Positions 29,117 to 38,184 are shown, numbered from the stretch's first letter. The stretch is 64,000 nt of DNA from Domibacillus enclensis (GCF_900156125.1 NZ_FTLX01000003.1:310001-374000), one strand, 5' to 3'. Notes: generated by a model from the letters alone, not told the origin. A program made the numbers and translations.

Positions 29117-29196
29117 TTTCATTTGATGAATGGTCCTGTATAGTGAAGATATACTAGAAAGAGATGCTTAGCAGCTGGATTTGAAGGAGGAGTACG

Positions 29197-30474
29197 ATGG
29201 AAGCAACACGTGAACAGACGTTTCAGACATCGGGATGCAGCATCCATGTCCTAGAAACCGAAAAATACAAAACCAACACGATTATGATCAAAATGAGGGC
29301 GCCGCTTGATAAAGAAACGGTGACGATGCGGGCGATTCTCCCGCATGTTTTACAGTCCGGAACGGAAAATGCCCCGTCAGCGGCTGCTTTTCGTTCCGCT
29401 TTAGATGACCTGTATGGTGCTTTGTTTTTCGCTGATTCTGCTAAAAAAGGGAATGAGCATGTACTCACCTTTACAATGGAAGTGGCGAATGAAAAATATT
29501 TGCACGGTGAAAATGACTTGTTTGACAAAGCGCTGTCGCTTCTGGCGGATGTTTTATTCCGGCCAAAGCTGAAGGAAGGGGTATTCCCTGAAAAAACGAT
29601 TCGACAGGAAAAGCGGAGCCTTCAGCAGCGAATCCGGTCTGTTTATGACGATAAAACCCGTTATGCTTCATTAAAGCTTGTGGAAGAAATGTACAAAGAT
29701 GATCCGTACGCCATACCGCCGGGGGGGCTTTTGGAAAAAATTGAACCAATCGACAATGCTTCTTTGTATACGTATTATCAAAAGGCGCTCGCCGAGGATA
29801 CGATTGACATTTTTGTGATCGGTGATGTGAAAGCGGATCAGGCTGTTCAAAAAATGAAGAAGCACCTGCCGTTTGAAGACCGCACGCCCAGCGAGATGAT
29901 CACCGATACGGGCCACGCCGGAGAAGACGTTCGCGTGATCCGGGAAACGCAGGATTTAAACCAGGGCAAGCTGAATATCGGCTGCCGCACGTCCATTACG
30001 TATAAAGATCCTGAATTTGTAGCCATGCAGGTATGCAATGGAATATTAGGTGCTTTCGCCCATTCCAAGTTATTTATGAACGTCCGGGAAAAGGAAAGCC
30101 TGGCTTATTATGCAGCGAGCCGTTTTGACAGCCATAAAGGCTTTATCATGATGCTCGCGGGTATTGATCAGAAAAATTATGATAAAACCGTTCAAATCAT
30201 GAACGAACAGCTGGATGAAATGAAGAAAGGGTCGATAACTGATCTTGAAATTGACCAAACAAAAGCATTGTTGAAAAACCAGCTTCAGGAATCAGCAGAC
30301 ACCGCACGGGGCATGGTAGAAGTGCTTTATCACAACATTGCATCTGGCACCAGCCGTCCCGTTGACCAATGGCTTCAGGACATTGACGCGGTCACAAAAG
30401 AACAAGCCGCACAGGCTGCCCGAACGATTACAGTTGACACCGTGTATTTCCTGGCAGGCAAGGAGGAAAAGTAA
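29197..30474 (+). CDS. ymfF: YmfF, M16-family peptidase homologue lacking the zinc motif
   Basis: A 425-residue protein of the pitrilysin/M16 family. The region that should carry HxxEH instead reads HVLQSGTENAPS, so zinc binding and catalysis are unlikely. Other family features remain, including the second-domain segment NVREKESLAYYAASRF. It overlaps ymfH, an intact M16 protein, by one base (TAATG), and such inactive/active pairs form heterodimers in related processing peptidases, so a regulatory or structural role beside YmfH is a reasonable inference. ATG 29197 follows AAGGAGGAG. This pair is also found in B. subtilis in the same place. Confidence 0.88.
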   Translation: MEATREQTFQTSGCSIHVLETEKYKTNTIMIKMRAPLDKETVTMRAILPHVLQSGTENAPSAAAFRSALDDLYGALFFADSAKKGNEHVLTFTMEVANEKYLHGENDLFDKALSLLADVLFRPKLKEGVFPEKTIRQEKRSLQQRIRSVYDDKTRYASLKLVEEMYKDDPYAIPPGGLLEKIEPIDNASLYTYYQKALAEDTIDIFVIGDVKADQAVQKMKKHLPFEDRTPSEMITDTGHAGEDVRVIRETQDLNQGKLNIGCRTSITYKDPEFVAMQVCNGILGAFAHSKLFMNVREKESLAYYAASRFDSHKGFIMMLAGIDQKNYDKTVQIMNEQLDEMKKGSITDLEIDQTKALLKNQLQESADTARGMVEVLYHNIASGTSRPVDQWLQDIDAVTKEQAAQAARTITVDTVYFLAGKEEK

Positions 30475-31769
30475 TGGAGAAAAACGTTTTTGACCAGATG
30501 AAGGAAGAAGTATTTCATGAAAAGCTCGACAATGGATTAAATGTATTTATCCTGCCAAAGCAGGGCTTTAATAAAACGTACGTGACGTTTACGACGAATT
30601 ACGGATCCATTGACAATGAATTTATTCCAAACGGTGAATCCGATTATATCCATGTACCGGACGGAATTGCTCATTTCCTTGAGCATAAAATGTTTGAAAA
30701 AGAAGATGGAGACGTGTTTCAGAAATTCAGCAGCCAGGGAGCTTCTGCCAATGCATTCACGTCGTTTACAAGAACGGCCTACTTGTTTTCAGCAACTTCG
30801 AATATTAAAGAAAATACCGAAACACTGATTGATTTTGTTCAAGCTCCATATTTTACTGAACAAACCGTTGAAAAAGAAAAAGGCATTATCGGCCAGGAAA
30901 TCCGCATGTATGATGACAATCCTGACTGGCGCGTGTATTTCGGCTTAATTGAAAATTTATACGAGCAGCATCCTGTGAAAATCGATATCGCCGGAACGGT
31001 TGAATCGATAACGGATATTACAAAGGATCATTTATATACGTGCTATAACACGTTTTATCATCCGGTGAACATGACGCTGTTTATTGTCGGCCCGGTGGAC
31101 CCGGCGGACATGATGCAGCTTGTACGTGACAATCAGGCGAAAAAATCATTTCCGGAGCCGGTTCCCGTGCAAAGACGATTCCCGGAGGAGCCGGAGAAAG
31201 CAGCAAAAGCCCATCATGAAATTCGGATGAACGTCAACTCGTCAAAATGTGAAGTCGGCTTTAAAATGCCTGCCTCGGCCGTTACAGGAAGGGAGAAGCT
31301 GCGTGAGGAACTGGCAGCGAGCCTGCTTCTTGAAATGCTGTTTGGCAAAACATCCCGCTTTTACGAAAAAGCATACAGCGCGGGGTTAATTGATGATACA
31401 TTCGGCTTCGATTACACCGGCGAGCGCGGCTTTAGCTTTGCACTCGTTGGAGGCGATACCGATCAGCCGGAAACATTAGAAAAACGCATCCAAAAGCAGC
31501 TGCTTGATGCGAAAGAAGGCATTCATTTATCAGCGGAAGCGTTTGACCGTGCCCGCAAGAAAAAAATCGGCTCTACTTTACGAGCGTTTAATTCTCCTGA
31601 ATTTATCGCCAACCAGTTCACACGCTATCAATTCAATGGCTTGAACTTGTTTGAAACGGTGCCGGTTTTAGAAGAAATGACGCTGGAGGATGTAACGGCA
31701 TTCGCCCGGAAGATGATTGAAGAAGAGCGTTTTTCCTCCTGCTTTGTTCTGCCAAAAGAGACGGCATAA
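30474..31769 (+). CDS. ymfH: YmfH, M16-family zinc metallopeptidase
   Basis: Zinc-dependent peptidase of the M16 family, 431 residues. The inverted zinc motif HFLEH lies at about 65-69, in DGIAHFLEHKMFEKEDGD, followed by GASANAFTSFTRTAY, and the third ligand glutamate in GIIGQEIRMYDDNPDW. The ATG shares its A with the stop codon of ymfF (TAATG), so the two proteins are probably made in equal amounts. Substrate unknown. A third M16 gene, mlpA, lies 17 kb upstream. Confidence 0.9.
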   Translation: MEKNVFDQMKEEVFHEKLDNGLNVFILPKQGFNKTYVTFTTNYGSIDNEFIPNGESDYIHVPDGIAHFLEHKMFEKEDGDVFQKFSSQGASANAFTSFTRTAYLFSATSNIKENTETLIDFVQAPYFTEQTVEKEKGIIGQEIRMYDDNPDWRVYFGLIENLYEQHPVKIDIAGTVESITDITKDHLYTCYNTFYHPVNMTLFIVGPVDPADMMQLVRDNQAKKSFPEPVPVQRRFPEEPEKAAKAHHEIRMNVNSSKCEVGFKMPASAVTGREKLREELAASLLLEMLFGKTSRFYEKAYSAGLIDDTFGFDYTGERGFSFALVGGDTDQPETLEKRIQKQLLDAKEGIHLSAEAFDRARKKKIGSTLRAFNSPEFIANQFTRYQFNGLNLFETVPVLEEMTLEDVTAFARKMIEEERFSSCFVLPKETA

Positions 31770-31770
31770 G

Positions 31771-32490
31771 ATGAAAACGGCATTCATCACCGGGGCTTCC
31801 GGAGGCATTGGCCGGGAGATTGCGCTAAAAATGGCCTCAGCAGGCTGGGACCTTGTTCTTCATTACAGCCAAAACCAGGCAAGCGTCGAGGACATAGCCG
31901 ATCGAATTCGTCAAAACGGCCGTTGTGCTAAGCTTATCCAGGCTGATTTAACCAATAAAGATGAGGTCATGCGGACGGCAGAAGCGGCGGTCTCTGCATC
32001 TGCCGTCATTTTTGCAGCCGGCATGAGTCAGTTCAGCATGATTCAGGATGTATCAGACGAAGAAATGGACACGCTCTGGCACGTCCATGTGAAAGCGCCG
32101 ATGATGCTGACGAGAGAGCTCGTCCCTTCGCTGTTAACAAAAAAAGGAGCCTCCATTACCTTTATTTCCTCGATCTGGGGAGAAACAGGCGCTTCCTGTG
32201 AAACGGTTTATTCGGCGGTCAAGGGCGCCCAGATCGCTTTTTCAAAAGCACTGGCAAAAGAACTTGGCCCATCAGGCATCCGCGTAAATGCCATAGCCCC
32301 TGGAGCCGTTCAAACCTCGATGAACAGTCATTTGACAGAAGAGGAGCAGCGAGCTATTGCAGAGGACATTCCACTCGGCCGATTTGCCGACCCGAGTGAA
32401 ATAGCCGCTGTGGCTTCCTTTTTATCGTTTGATGAAGCGGGCTATATTACCGGGCAGACGTTGTCGGTTAATGGCGGCTGGTATGCATAA
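31771..32490 (+). CDS. ymfI: YmfI, short-chain dehydrogenase/reductase
   Basis: SDR oxidoreductase of 239 residues. The N-terminal cofactor motif is TGASGGIG, the active site is Y-S-A-V-K near residue 150 preceded by the SSIWG serine, and the C-terminus has the GYITGQTLSVNGGW end of FabG-like enzymes. In B. subtilis YmfI was shown to reduce a carbonyl during the 5-aminopentanol modification of elongation factor EF-P, so that is the likeliest role; a lipid or cofactor reductase cannot be excluded from sequence. ATG 31771 lies one base after the ymfH stop codon; an upstream in-frame start inside ymfH is rejected because it adds 18 residues before the SDR fold. Confidence 0.87.
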   Translation: MKTAFITGASGGIGREIALKMASAGWDLVLHYSQNQASVEDIADRIRQNGRCAKLIQADLTNKDEVMRTAEAAVSASAVIFAAGMSQFSMIQDVSDEEMDTLWHVHVKAPMMLTRELVPSLLTKKGASITFISSIWGETGASCETVYSAVKGAQIAFSKALAKELGPSGIRVNAIAPGAVQTSMNSHLTEEEQRAIAEDIPLGRFADPSEIAAVASFLSFDEAGYITGQTLSVNGGWYA

Positions 32491-32548
32491 TATTCGGCCG
32501 CTCGTACACACTAAGGGTGATTCTTATTCGAAAAGGAGGATGCCTGAT

Positions 32549-32794
32549 ATGTCTGTACTTGATAACTGGCAGGATTGGAAACGATTTTTAGGAAACAAAA
32601 TGGATAATGCGCTTGAGCGGGGAATGCCGGATGAAGCCATTAATAAGCTCGCTTTTGAAATTGGCGATTACCTTCATGCCAATGTCGATCCGAAAAATGA
32701 GCAGGAGCGTGTGCTGTCAGATTTATGGTCTGTGGCAAGCGAGACTGAGCAAAAAGCACTTGCATCATGCATGATGAAGCTTGTTCATAAGTAA
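32549..32794 (+). CDS. ymfJ: YmfJ, DUF3243 protein
   Basis: Small acidic protein of 81 residues belonging to the DUF3243 family, found in Bacillus next to ymfI and ymfK. It looks all-helical: DNWQDWKRFLGNKMDNALERG, then a region rich in charged residues and a C-terminal helix. ATG 32549 lies 8 nt after AAAGGAGGA; an in-frame ATG at 32540 overlaps this site. Function unknown to me. A terminator follows, so ymfF-ymfH-ymfI-ymfJ can form one unit. Confidence 0.85.
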   Translation: MSVLDNWQDWKRFLGNKMDNALERGMPDEAINKLAFEIGDYLHANVDPKNEQERVLSDLWSVASETEQKALASCMMKLVHK

Positions 32795-32804
32795 TGCGGC
32801 TCAT

Positions 32805-32842
32805 GCCCTCTCCGTTTTCCCATGCGGAGGGGGTTTTCTTTT
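32805..32842 (+). terminator. Intrinsic terminator after ymfJ
   Basis: GCCCTCTCCG and CGGAGGGGG form a GC-rich stem with two G-T pairs and a 10-nt loop, then TTTTCTTTTC. Confidence 0.75.
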
Positions 32843-32930
32843 CACTTCCGCTTTTAAAAATACATAATATCCTTTATGATAGTAAAAGGATCAAAGACCT
32901 GAAGAGGACATGGCACAATGGGGGAAGACG

Positions 32931-33722
32931 ATGGTGAAAAAAGAATACTATCTTGAATATAAAATTAAAAAAAACCGCCCCGGCCTGCTCGGAGATATTT
33001 CATCGCTGCTTGGCATGCTGTCCATTAACATTGTGACGATTAACGGCGTAGATGATAAAAGCAGGGGTCTTTTGATGAGAGCGGAAACAGAAGATCAGAT
33101 TAAGCGGCTGGAATCGATCTTAAGGACGATTGATACGATTGATGTGGTAAAGCTGCGTGAGCCGAAGCTTCGCGATAAAATGGCGGTCCGTCATGGCCGG
33201 TACATTGAACGGGACGAGGATGACCGGAAAACATTTCGTTTTGTGCGAAGTGAGCTTGGACTTCTCGTTGATTTTATGGCAGAATTGTACAAAATGGATG
33301 GGCACCGGTTGATTGGCATCCGTGGCATGCCGCGAGTTGGGAAAACAGAGTCGATTGTGGCGGCGAGTGTGTGTGCGAACAAAAAGTGGCTGTTTATGTC
33401 TTCCACGATGATCAAACAGACGGTCCGTGAACAGCTGCTGCGGGATGAATACAGCCCGAAAAATATTTTCATCCTCGATGGAGTGATTTCAACGAACCGT
33501 GCCGGAGAAAAGCACTGGCAGCTCATTCGGGAAGTGATGCAGCTCCCGGCAGTTAAAGTCGTTGAACACCCGGATGTGTTTGTGGAAAACAGTCATTATT
33601 CCATTAATGATTTTGATTATATTATTGAGCTTCGCAATGAGCATGATGAAGAAATTACGTACGAAGGCGTTGAAAAAAACAATCTGTTTCAAGACTCGGA
33701 GTTCGGCGGGTTTAATTTTTAA
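32931..33722 (+). CDS. ymfK: YmfK, DUF3388 protein with N-terminal ACT-like domain
   Basis: A 263-residue conserved Bacillus protein. The first 75 residues read as an ACT-type regulatory fold (YYLEYKIKKNRPGLLGDIS, typical of ligand-binding ACT domains), followed by LREPKLRDKMAVRHGRYI. The remainder has an ATPase-like glycine motif, GMPRVGKTES near 150, resembling a P-loop. Its biochemical role is not known to me. I chose ATG 32931, which gives the B. subtilis N-terminus (M-x-KKEYYLEY), although GTG 32934 has better spacing to GGGGGAAG. It is 18 bp upstream of ymfM. Confidence 0.85.
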   Translation: MVKKEYYLEYKIKKNRPGLLGDISSLLGMLSINIVTINGVDDKSRGLLMRAETEDQIKRLESILRTIDTIDVVKLREPKLRDKMAVRHGRYIERDEDDRKTFRFVRSELGLLVDFMAELYKMDGHRLIGIRGMPRVGKTESIVAASVCANKKWLFMSSTMIKQTVREQLLRDEYSPKNIFILDGVISTNRAGEKHWQLIREVMQLPAVKVVEHPDVFVENSHYSINDFDYIIELRNEHDEEITYEGVEKNNLFQDSEFGGFNF

Positions 33723-33740
33723 TATTGGAAGGTGTTATGG

Positions 33741-34625
33741 GTGACAGAATTAGGGAGAAGATTGAAGGAAGCACGTGAAGCAAAAGGTATGTCGCTGTCG
33801 GACGTGCAAGAGTCCACGAAAATTCAAAAGCGGTATCTCGAAGGAATCGAAGAAGGCGCTTATGATATTATGCCGGGCAAATTTTACGTGCGCGCATTTA
33901 TTAAGCAATATGCAGAAGCCGTCGGTTTGAACGCAGAAGAATTGTTTGAAGAATACAAAAGTGAAGTGCCTTCCTCAAAAGAAGACGAAGTGCCGCTTCG
34001 TCCGACCGGAGCCAGTGCTTCAGCAAACCAAAAAACGCGGGTGGACACCTCAAAGCCGGTGCGTGAGTCGTCCAAATGGCTGGATTATTTGCCAAAGCTG
34101 CTCGTCACCGCTTTTATTATCGGTGCACTTGTCCTTGTCTACGTGCTGATTCCGAAAAGCGGTTCTGAAAGTGAGCCGGCAGTAGAAGAGGAAGTGCAAG
34201 TAGAAGAAGAGCCTGTAACTGAAACGCCAGCTGAAACAGAAGAAGAGCCGGCAGAGGAAGAAGCACCAGCTGCAGAGCCGGAGCCGGAGCCAGAAGCGCC
34301 TGCACAAGCGTTGACAGCTGTTTCTTCAAGCGGCCGTCAGACGGTGTACGAGCTTTCCGGAGCTGAAACGTTTGAAGTTTCCGTCGCTTCTAAAGGCGAA
34401 ACATGGATTGAAATTACGGACGGAAGCGGCAAAAGCTACTTTAGCGGCATGCTGGCAAACGGCCAAACACAATCGCACAACATGACTGGCCAGAAGGAAG
34501 CAAAAATCAAGGTTGGTTTTGCGCCGGCTACCGTCATCACGGTGAATGGCGAAACACTCGCTTATAAACTGCCAGCGGATGATCAAGTGCTGCAGGATAT
34601 CATCATTCGTCCAAAAGCACAATAA
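33741..34625 (+). CDS. rodZ: YmfM/RodZ-like membrane protein with cytoplasmic HTH
   Basis: RodZ family protein, 294 residues, which links MreB filaments to the membrane in rod-shaped cells. The N-terminal HTH_25 domain (about 1-75: LGRRLKEAREAKGMSLSDVQ, then MPGKFYVRAFIKQYAEAVGL) precedes one membrane helix (about 117-139, LLVTAFIIGALVLVYVLI). A long Glu/Pro/Ala-rich repeat region (about 145-190) follows, then the extracytoplasmic DUF4115 domain. GTG 33741 (M-T-E-L-G) lies 6 nt after GGAAGGTG; the earlier GTG 33732 overlaps that site. The Glu/Pro repeat has unusually low complexity compared with its neighbours. pgsA is 24 bp downstream. Confidence 0.88.
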   Translation: MTELGRRLKEAREAKGMSLSDVQESTKIQKRYLEGIEEGAYDIMPGKFYVRAFIKQYAEAVGLNAEELFEEYKSEVPSSKEDEVPLRPTGASASANQKTRVDTSKPVRESSKWLDYLPKLLVTAFIIGALVLVYVLIPKSGSESEPAVEEEVQVEEEPVTETPAETEEEPAEEEAPAAEPEPEPEAPAQALTAVSSSGRQTVYELSGAETFEVSVASKGETWIEITDGSGKSYFSGMLANGQTQSHNMTGQKEAKIKVGFAPATVITVNGETLAYKLPADDQVLQDIIIRPKAQ

Positions 34626-34649
34626 CGGTCATTTCTGGAGGGAACTGCA

Positions 34650-35228
34650 TTGAATTTACCTAATAAAATTACCATTTCACGTATTTTAATGATTCCATTT
34701 TTCATTTTAATTATGGCCGTTGATTTTGGCTGGGGAACGATCAGCGTGTTTGGCACTCATATGCCGGTTGAACACCTGGTCGGAGCGCTTCTTTTCATTA
34801 TCGCGTCGACAACAGACTGGATTGACGGCTACATTGCGAGAAAGTATAACCTTGTCACGAACTTCGGCAAATTCCTTGATCCACTGGCGGATAAGCTCCT
34901 TGTCTCAGCGGCCCTCATTATATTGGTCGAGCTTGGGCTGGCGCCCGCCTGGATCGTGATTGCGATTATTTGCCGCGAGTTTGCAGTAACCGGGCTTCGG
35001 CTCATTTTAGCGGAAACCGGGGAAGTAGTGGCTGCCAACATGCTTGGCAAAATTAAAACGTGGACACAGATTATTGCCATCGCGGTTCTGCTGCTTCACA
35101 ACGCACCGTTTGAAAGCATGGGTATTCCATTTGGCGACTTTATGCTCTGGGTGGCGCTGTTTTTCACCCTTTGGTCGGGCTGGGATTACTTTAAATTAAA
35201 TAAAGGCGTTTTTAAAGATTCGAAATAA
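34650..35228 (+). CDS. pgsA: CDP-diacylglycerol-glycerol-3-phosphate 3-phosphatidyltransferase
   Basis: Integral membrane enzyme making phosphatidylglycerol phosphate, the precursor of PG and cardiolipin. The CDP-alcohol phosphatidyltransferase signature D-x2-DG-x2-AR-x8-G-x3-D-x3-D is complete in [14 protein letters not shown]...[13 protein letters not shown] (residues about 55-83). Four to six hydrophobic helices surround it over 192 residues. Translation starts at TTG 34650 after GGAGGGAA. A hairpin that repeats GGCACC/GGTGCC follows the stop. It is downstream of rodZ as in other Bacillus. Confidence 0.95.
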   Translation: MNLPNKITISRILMIPFFILIMAVDFGWGTISVFGTHMPVEHLVGALLFIIASTTDWIDGYIARKYNLVTNFGKFLDPLADKLLVSAALIILVELGLAPAWIVIAIICREFAVTGLRLILAETGEVVAANMLGKIKTWTQIIAIAVLLLHNAPFESMGIPFGDFMLWVALFFTLWSGWDYFKLNKGVFKDSK

Positions 35229-35231
35229 GAG

Positions 35232-35268
35232 GAAGGCACCATGGGCTCAGAACCACGGTGCCTTTCGT
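35232..35268 (+). terminator. Hairpin after pgsA
   Basis: AAGGCACC.TGG and CCA.GGTGCCTT form a 12-bp stem with one mismatch and a 7-nt loop. The T-run after it is short, so it may terminate only partly; cinA begins 25 bp later. Confidence 0.6.
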
Positions 35269-35292
35269 CTACAGAAAAGGGAGCGTATACAT

Positions 35293-36528
35293 ATGAATGC
35301 TGAAATTATTGCGGTAGGGTCGGAATTGCTGCTTGGACAAATAACCAATACAAACGCCCGTTTTCTGTCTCAGCATCTGGCGGAAATTGGTGTGAACATT
35401 TATTACCATACGGTCGTTGGGGACAATGAAGGCCGGCTGGAAGAAGCCGTAAAGCTTGCACAAAAGCGGGCAGACCTGATTATTTTCTCCGGCGGTTTAG
35501 GGCCGACGAAGGATGATTTAACGAAAGAAACGATTGCCCGGTTAATCGGTACAACGCTTGAATACAATGAAGAAGCGCTTGAAGGCATTGAAGCTTATTT
35601 TGCCAAAACAGGACGGGTTATGACAGAAAACAATAAAAAGCAGGCACTGGTCATTAAAGACAGTACGGTTCTTGCTAACGACCACGGCATGGCACCTGGC
35701 ATGTTTGTCAAAGCGGACGATGTGTATTACATGCTGCTTCCAGGGCCGCCTCGTGAAATGCAGCCGATGTTTTTAACCTACGGACGTCCTCAAATTTTAC
35801 ACACGATGGAAAAGGTTGAGCGCATTGAGTCACGCGTTCTCCGGTTTTTTGGCATCGGTGAATCGGCTCTTGAAACGGAAATCGATGACATTTTAATGAA
35901 GCAGACCAACCCGACGATCGCCCCGCTTGCCGGTGACGGAGAAGTGATCCTTCGCATTACGGCCAAGCATGAGTCCACCGAGGAAGCCTTTCGTTTAATA
36001 CAGCAGGCAGAGGACGAGATTCTGGAGCGGGTCGGTGCTTTTTTCTACGGGTATGAAGAAACAACCATTGCATCGGAGCTTGCGGACAAGCTAAAGGAAA
36101 AGCAAATGACGATTGCAGCGGCAGAAAGCTTGACTGGCGGCTTGTTTTTAGGGGAGCTAACCGCTATTCCGGGTACAAGTGAGGTCGTGAAGGGCGGCAT
36201 CGTCTGCTACACCAATGCTATTAAGGAGCAGGTCCTCCAGGTGAAAAAAGAAACGCTTGATGCATACGGGGCAGTCAGCGCTGAATGTGCGAGAGAACTG
36301 GCCGAAAATGTACGGAAGCTGTGCGGATCACAAATAGGCATCAGCTTTACAGGCGTCGCCGGACCGGACGATCTTGACGGACAGGAGCCAGGAACAGTCT
36401 TTTTGGCCATTGCGTCAGAAGGAAATGAAACGGCTGTCCATTCGTTAAAGCTGGCCGGAAGCCGTGCGGGAATTCGAAAGCGTACAGTGAAATATGGCTG
36501 TCATTATCTCCTCCAGCTGATTGATTGA
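35293..36528 (+). CDS. cinA: CinA family competence/damage-inducible protein
   Basis: A 411-residue protein with an N-terminal molybdopterin-binding-like (MoCF) domain, about 1-170, where [17 protein letters not shown] and [16 protein letters not shown] stand out, and a C-terminal CinA/PncC nicotinamide-mononucleotide amidohydrolase-type domain, about 250-411, with [22 protein letters not shown] (read in pieces) and [17 protein letters not shown]. CinA proteins work in NAD salvage/repair and are often cotranscribed with recA. Here a metY gene with its own promoter separates cinA from recA, so the usual joint transcription looks broken. ATG 35293 follows AAAGGGAGCG. Confidence 0.93.
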   Translation: MNAEIIAVGSELLLGQITNTNARFLSQHLAEIGVNIYYHTVVGDNEGRLEEAVKLAQKRADLIIFSGGLGPTKDDLTKETIARLIGTTLEYNEEALEGIEAYFAKTGRVMTENNKKQALVIKDSTVLANDHGMAPGMFVKADDVYYMLLPGPPREMQPMFLTYGRPQILHTMEKVERIESRVLRFFGIGESALETEIDDILMKQTNPTIAPLAGDGEVILRITAKHESTEEAFRLIQQAEDEILERVGAFFYGYEETTIASELADKLKEKQMTIAAAESLTGGLFLGELTAIPGTSEVVKGGIVCYTNAIKEQVLQVKKETLDAYGAVSAECARELAENVRKLCGSQIGISFTGVAGPDDLDGQEPGTVFLAIASEGNETAVHSLKLAGSRAGIRKRTVKYGCHYLLQLID

Positions 36529-36544
36529 ATGTTCAGATAATAGA

Positions 36545-36573
36545 TTGACGATTTTTGGAATAACCGATATACT
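36545..36573 (+). promoter_or_regulatory. Sigma-A promoter of the metY gene
   Basis: TTGACG (36545-36550) and TATACT (36568-36573) are exactly 17 bp apart. Transcription would start about 28 nt before the GTG, leaving no room for a SAM (S-box) riboswitch. Confidence 0.75.
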
Positions 36574-36607
36574 TACGGCGAACAAATGTTGATCAGGGGG
36601 GATGAAA

Positions 36608-37900
36608 GTGACAAAAGAACAGTGGCAGGCAGAAACGAATTTATTGCATGGAGGCCAGCAGCCCGATCCGGTAACGGGGGCTCGTGCTGTGCCGATTTAT
36701 GAAACGACTTCGTATGTATTTCGTGATACTGATCATGCACGTGCTTTGTTTGCGCTTGAAGAAGCCGGCAATATTTACACGCGAATTACCAACCCGACAG
36801 TGGACGTGTTTGAAAAACGGATTGCATTATTAGAAGGCGGCGCCGCGGCCGTTGCCTTGTCTTCTGGAATGGCAGCGATTTCGTTTGCGATTATGAACGT
36901 TGCGCATGCGGGAGATGAAATTGTTGCAGCAGCCAATTTGTATGGTGGTACATACAATTTATTTGCGAATACACTGCCGAAGTACGGCATTAACGTGACA
37001 TTTGTTGATTCAACTGATCCAGAAAATATTCGAAAAGCCATTACACCGAAAACGAAAGCGGTGTTTGCAGAAATAATCGGGAATCCTTCCTTAAATGTAC
37101 TGGATGTGGAAGCTGTTTCTAGGGTTGCCCACGAAAACGGCATTCCGCTGATTGTTGACAACACGTTTGCTTCTCCTTATGGAGCGCAGCCGATTAAGTG
37201 GGGCGCCGATATTGTTGTTCATTCGGCGACCAAATGGATCAGCGGCCATGGCACCGTCATTGGCGGAGTTGTCGTGGACAGCGGCACCTTCAACTGGAAG
37301 TCCGATAAGTTCCCCGGTTTTACTACACCGGATGAATCATACAATGGCTTAACCTTTGCGGATATTGAAGGACCGGCTTTTGCCGTTAAGCTGCGCGTTC
37401 AGCTGCTGCGGGACTTCGGTCCGGCACTCAGTGCAAACAGCGCCTTTCTCCTGCTGCAAGGGCTTGAGACGCTGCACCTGCGCATTCAGCGCCACCACGA
37501 AAACACGCAAAAAATGATCTCGTTTTTAAAAGAGCATCCGGGCGTCGAGTGGGTCAAGCATCCGTCTCTTTCGGACCACCCTTCTCATGAACTGGCTAAA
37601 AAGTATTTAAACGGTACATTCGGCTCGATTGTTGTGTTTGGCATCAAAGGCGGCCGCGACGCTGGGAAAAAAGCGATTGACGCTGTGGAACTGTGGTCGC
37701 ATGTTGCCAATGTCGGAGATGGAAAATCACTCATCATTCATCCGGCTTCTACCACTCATCAGCAATTAAGCGAAGAAGGGTTAAAAGAATCCGGGGTGAC
37801 AGAAGAATTAATCCGTCTCTCTGTCGGATTAGAAGCTTGTGACGACCTCATTGCAGACTTGAAAAAAGCGATTGAAACAGGAACAGGCATTTCTTCATAA
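36608..37900 (+). CDS. metY: O-acetylhomoserine aminocarboxypropyltransferase/sulfhydrylase family enzyme
   Basis: PLP-dependent Cys/Met metabolism enzyme of the MetY type, which makes homocysteine from O-acetylhomoserine and sulfide. It begins ETNLLHGGQQPDPVTGARAVPIYETTSYVF (read in pieces), has the NPTVDVFEKRIALLEGG region, and the PLP lysine is Lys209 in HSATKWISGHGTVIGG. At 430 residues it has the MetY length, longer than MetB/MetC enzymes (about 380). GTG 36608 lies 7 nt after AGGGGGG; ATG 36602 is adjacent to the site. It stands alone between its promoter and a strong terminator. A methionine gamma-lyase activity is possible but the length and sequence favour MetY. Confidence 0.9.
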   Translation: MTKEQWQAETNLLHGGQQPDPVTGARAVPIYETTSYVFRDTDHARALFALEEAGNIYTRITNPTVDVFEKRIALLEGGAAAVALSSGMAAISFAIMNVAHAGDEIVAAANLYGGTYNLFANTLPKYGINVTFVDSTDPENIRKAITPKTKAVFAEIIGNPSLNVLDVEAVSRVAHENGIPLIVDNTFASPYGAQPIKWGADIVVHSATKWISGHGTVIGGVVVDSGTFNWKSDKFPGFTTPDESYNGLTFADIEGPAFAVKLRVQLLRDFGPALSANSAFLLLQGLETLHLRIQRHHENTQKMISFLKEHPGVEWVKHPSLSDHPSHELAKKYLNGTFGSIVVFGIKGGRDAGKKAIDAVELWSHVANVGDGKSLIIHPASTTHQQLSEEGLKESGVTEELIRLSVGLEACDDLIADLKKAIETGTGISS

Positions 37901-37905
37901 TAAAG

Positions 37906-37937
37906 CAGTCCGCCGGGTGCTCCGGCGGGCTTTTTTG
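37906..37937 (+). terminator. Intrinsic terminator of metY
   Basis: GTCCGCCGG and CCGGCGGGC form a 9-bp GC-rich stem with a 5-nt loop, followed by six T. The rest of the 284-bp gap before recA is pyrimidine-rich up to about 38040 and then holds the LexA box and recA promoter. Confidence 0.9.
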
Positions 37938-38072
37938 TATGGAATCGTGCTATAATAGGGAAGCAGTCAAGCTACTGCACAGCCCATTTCTTACTTCTGA
38001 TTTCCTCGTTTTTCCGCTTTTTTTGCTTCTTCTCATCTTTCATAATCCTTTTAAAGGCAGGTGAAAAAATAT

Positions 38073-38086
38073 CGAATAAATGTTCG
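38073..38086 (+). promoter_or_regulatory. LexA (DinR) SOS box of recA
   Basis: CGAATAAATGTTCG matches the Bacillus SOS box CGAACNNNNGTTCG with one mismatch. It ends 8 bp before the -35 element, so bound LexA would block polymerase; recA is a classical SOS gene. Confidence 0.8.
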
Positions 38087-38094
38087 TTTTTTGC

Positions 38095-38123
38095 TTGTTA
38101 TTTTTTCTTTTATGAGGTATAGT
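38095..38123 (+). promoter_or_regulatory. Sigma-A promoter of recA
   Basis: TTGTTA (38095-38100) and TATAGT (38118-38123) are 17 bp apart. The start site would be near 38130, about 55 nt before the GTG. Confidence 0.65.
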
Positions 38124-38184
38124 TAAAACAGATAGAAAACAATTGTTCTTATCATAGATCGATATTTTAAGGAGGAATTATATA

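Noticed and set aside
36529-36607. SAM (S-box) riboswitch before metY
   Set aside because: The gap between cinA and metY is only 79 bp and the expected transcript leader is about 28 nt, too short for an S-box.
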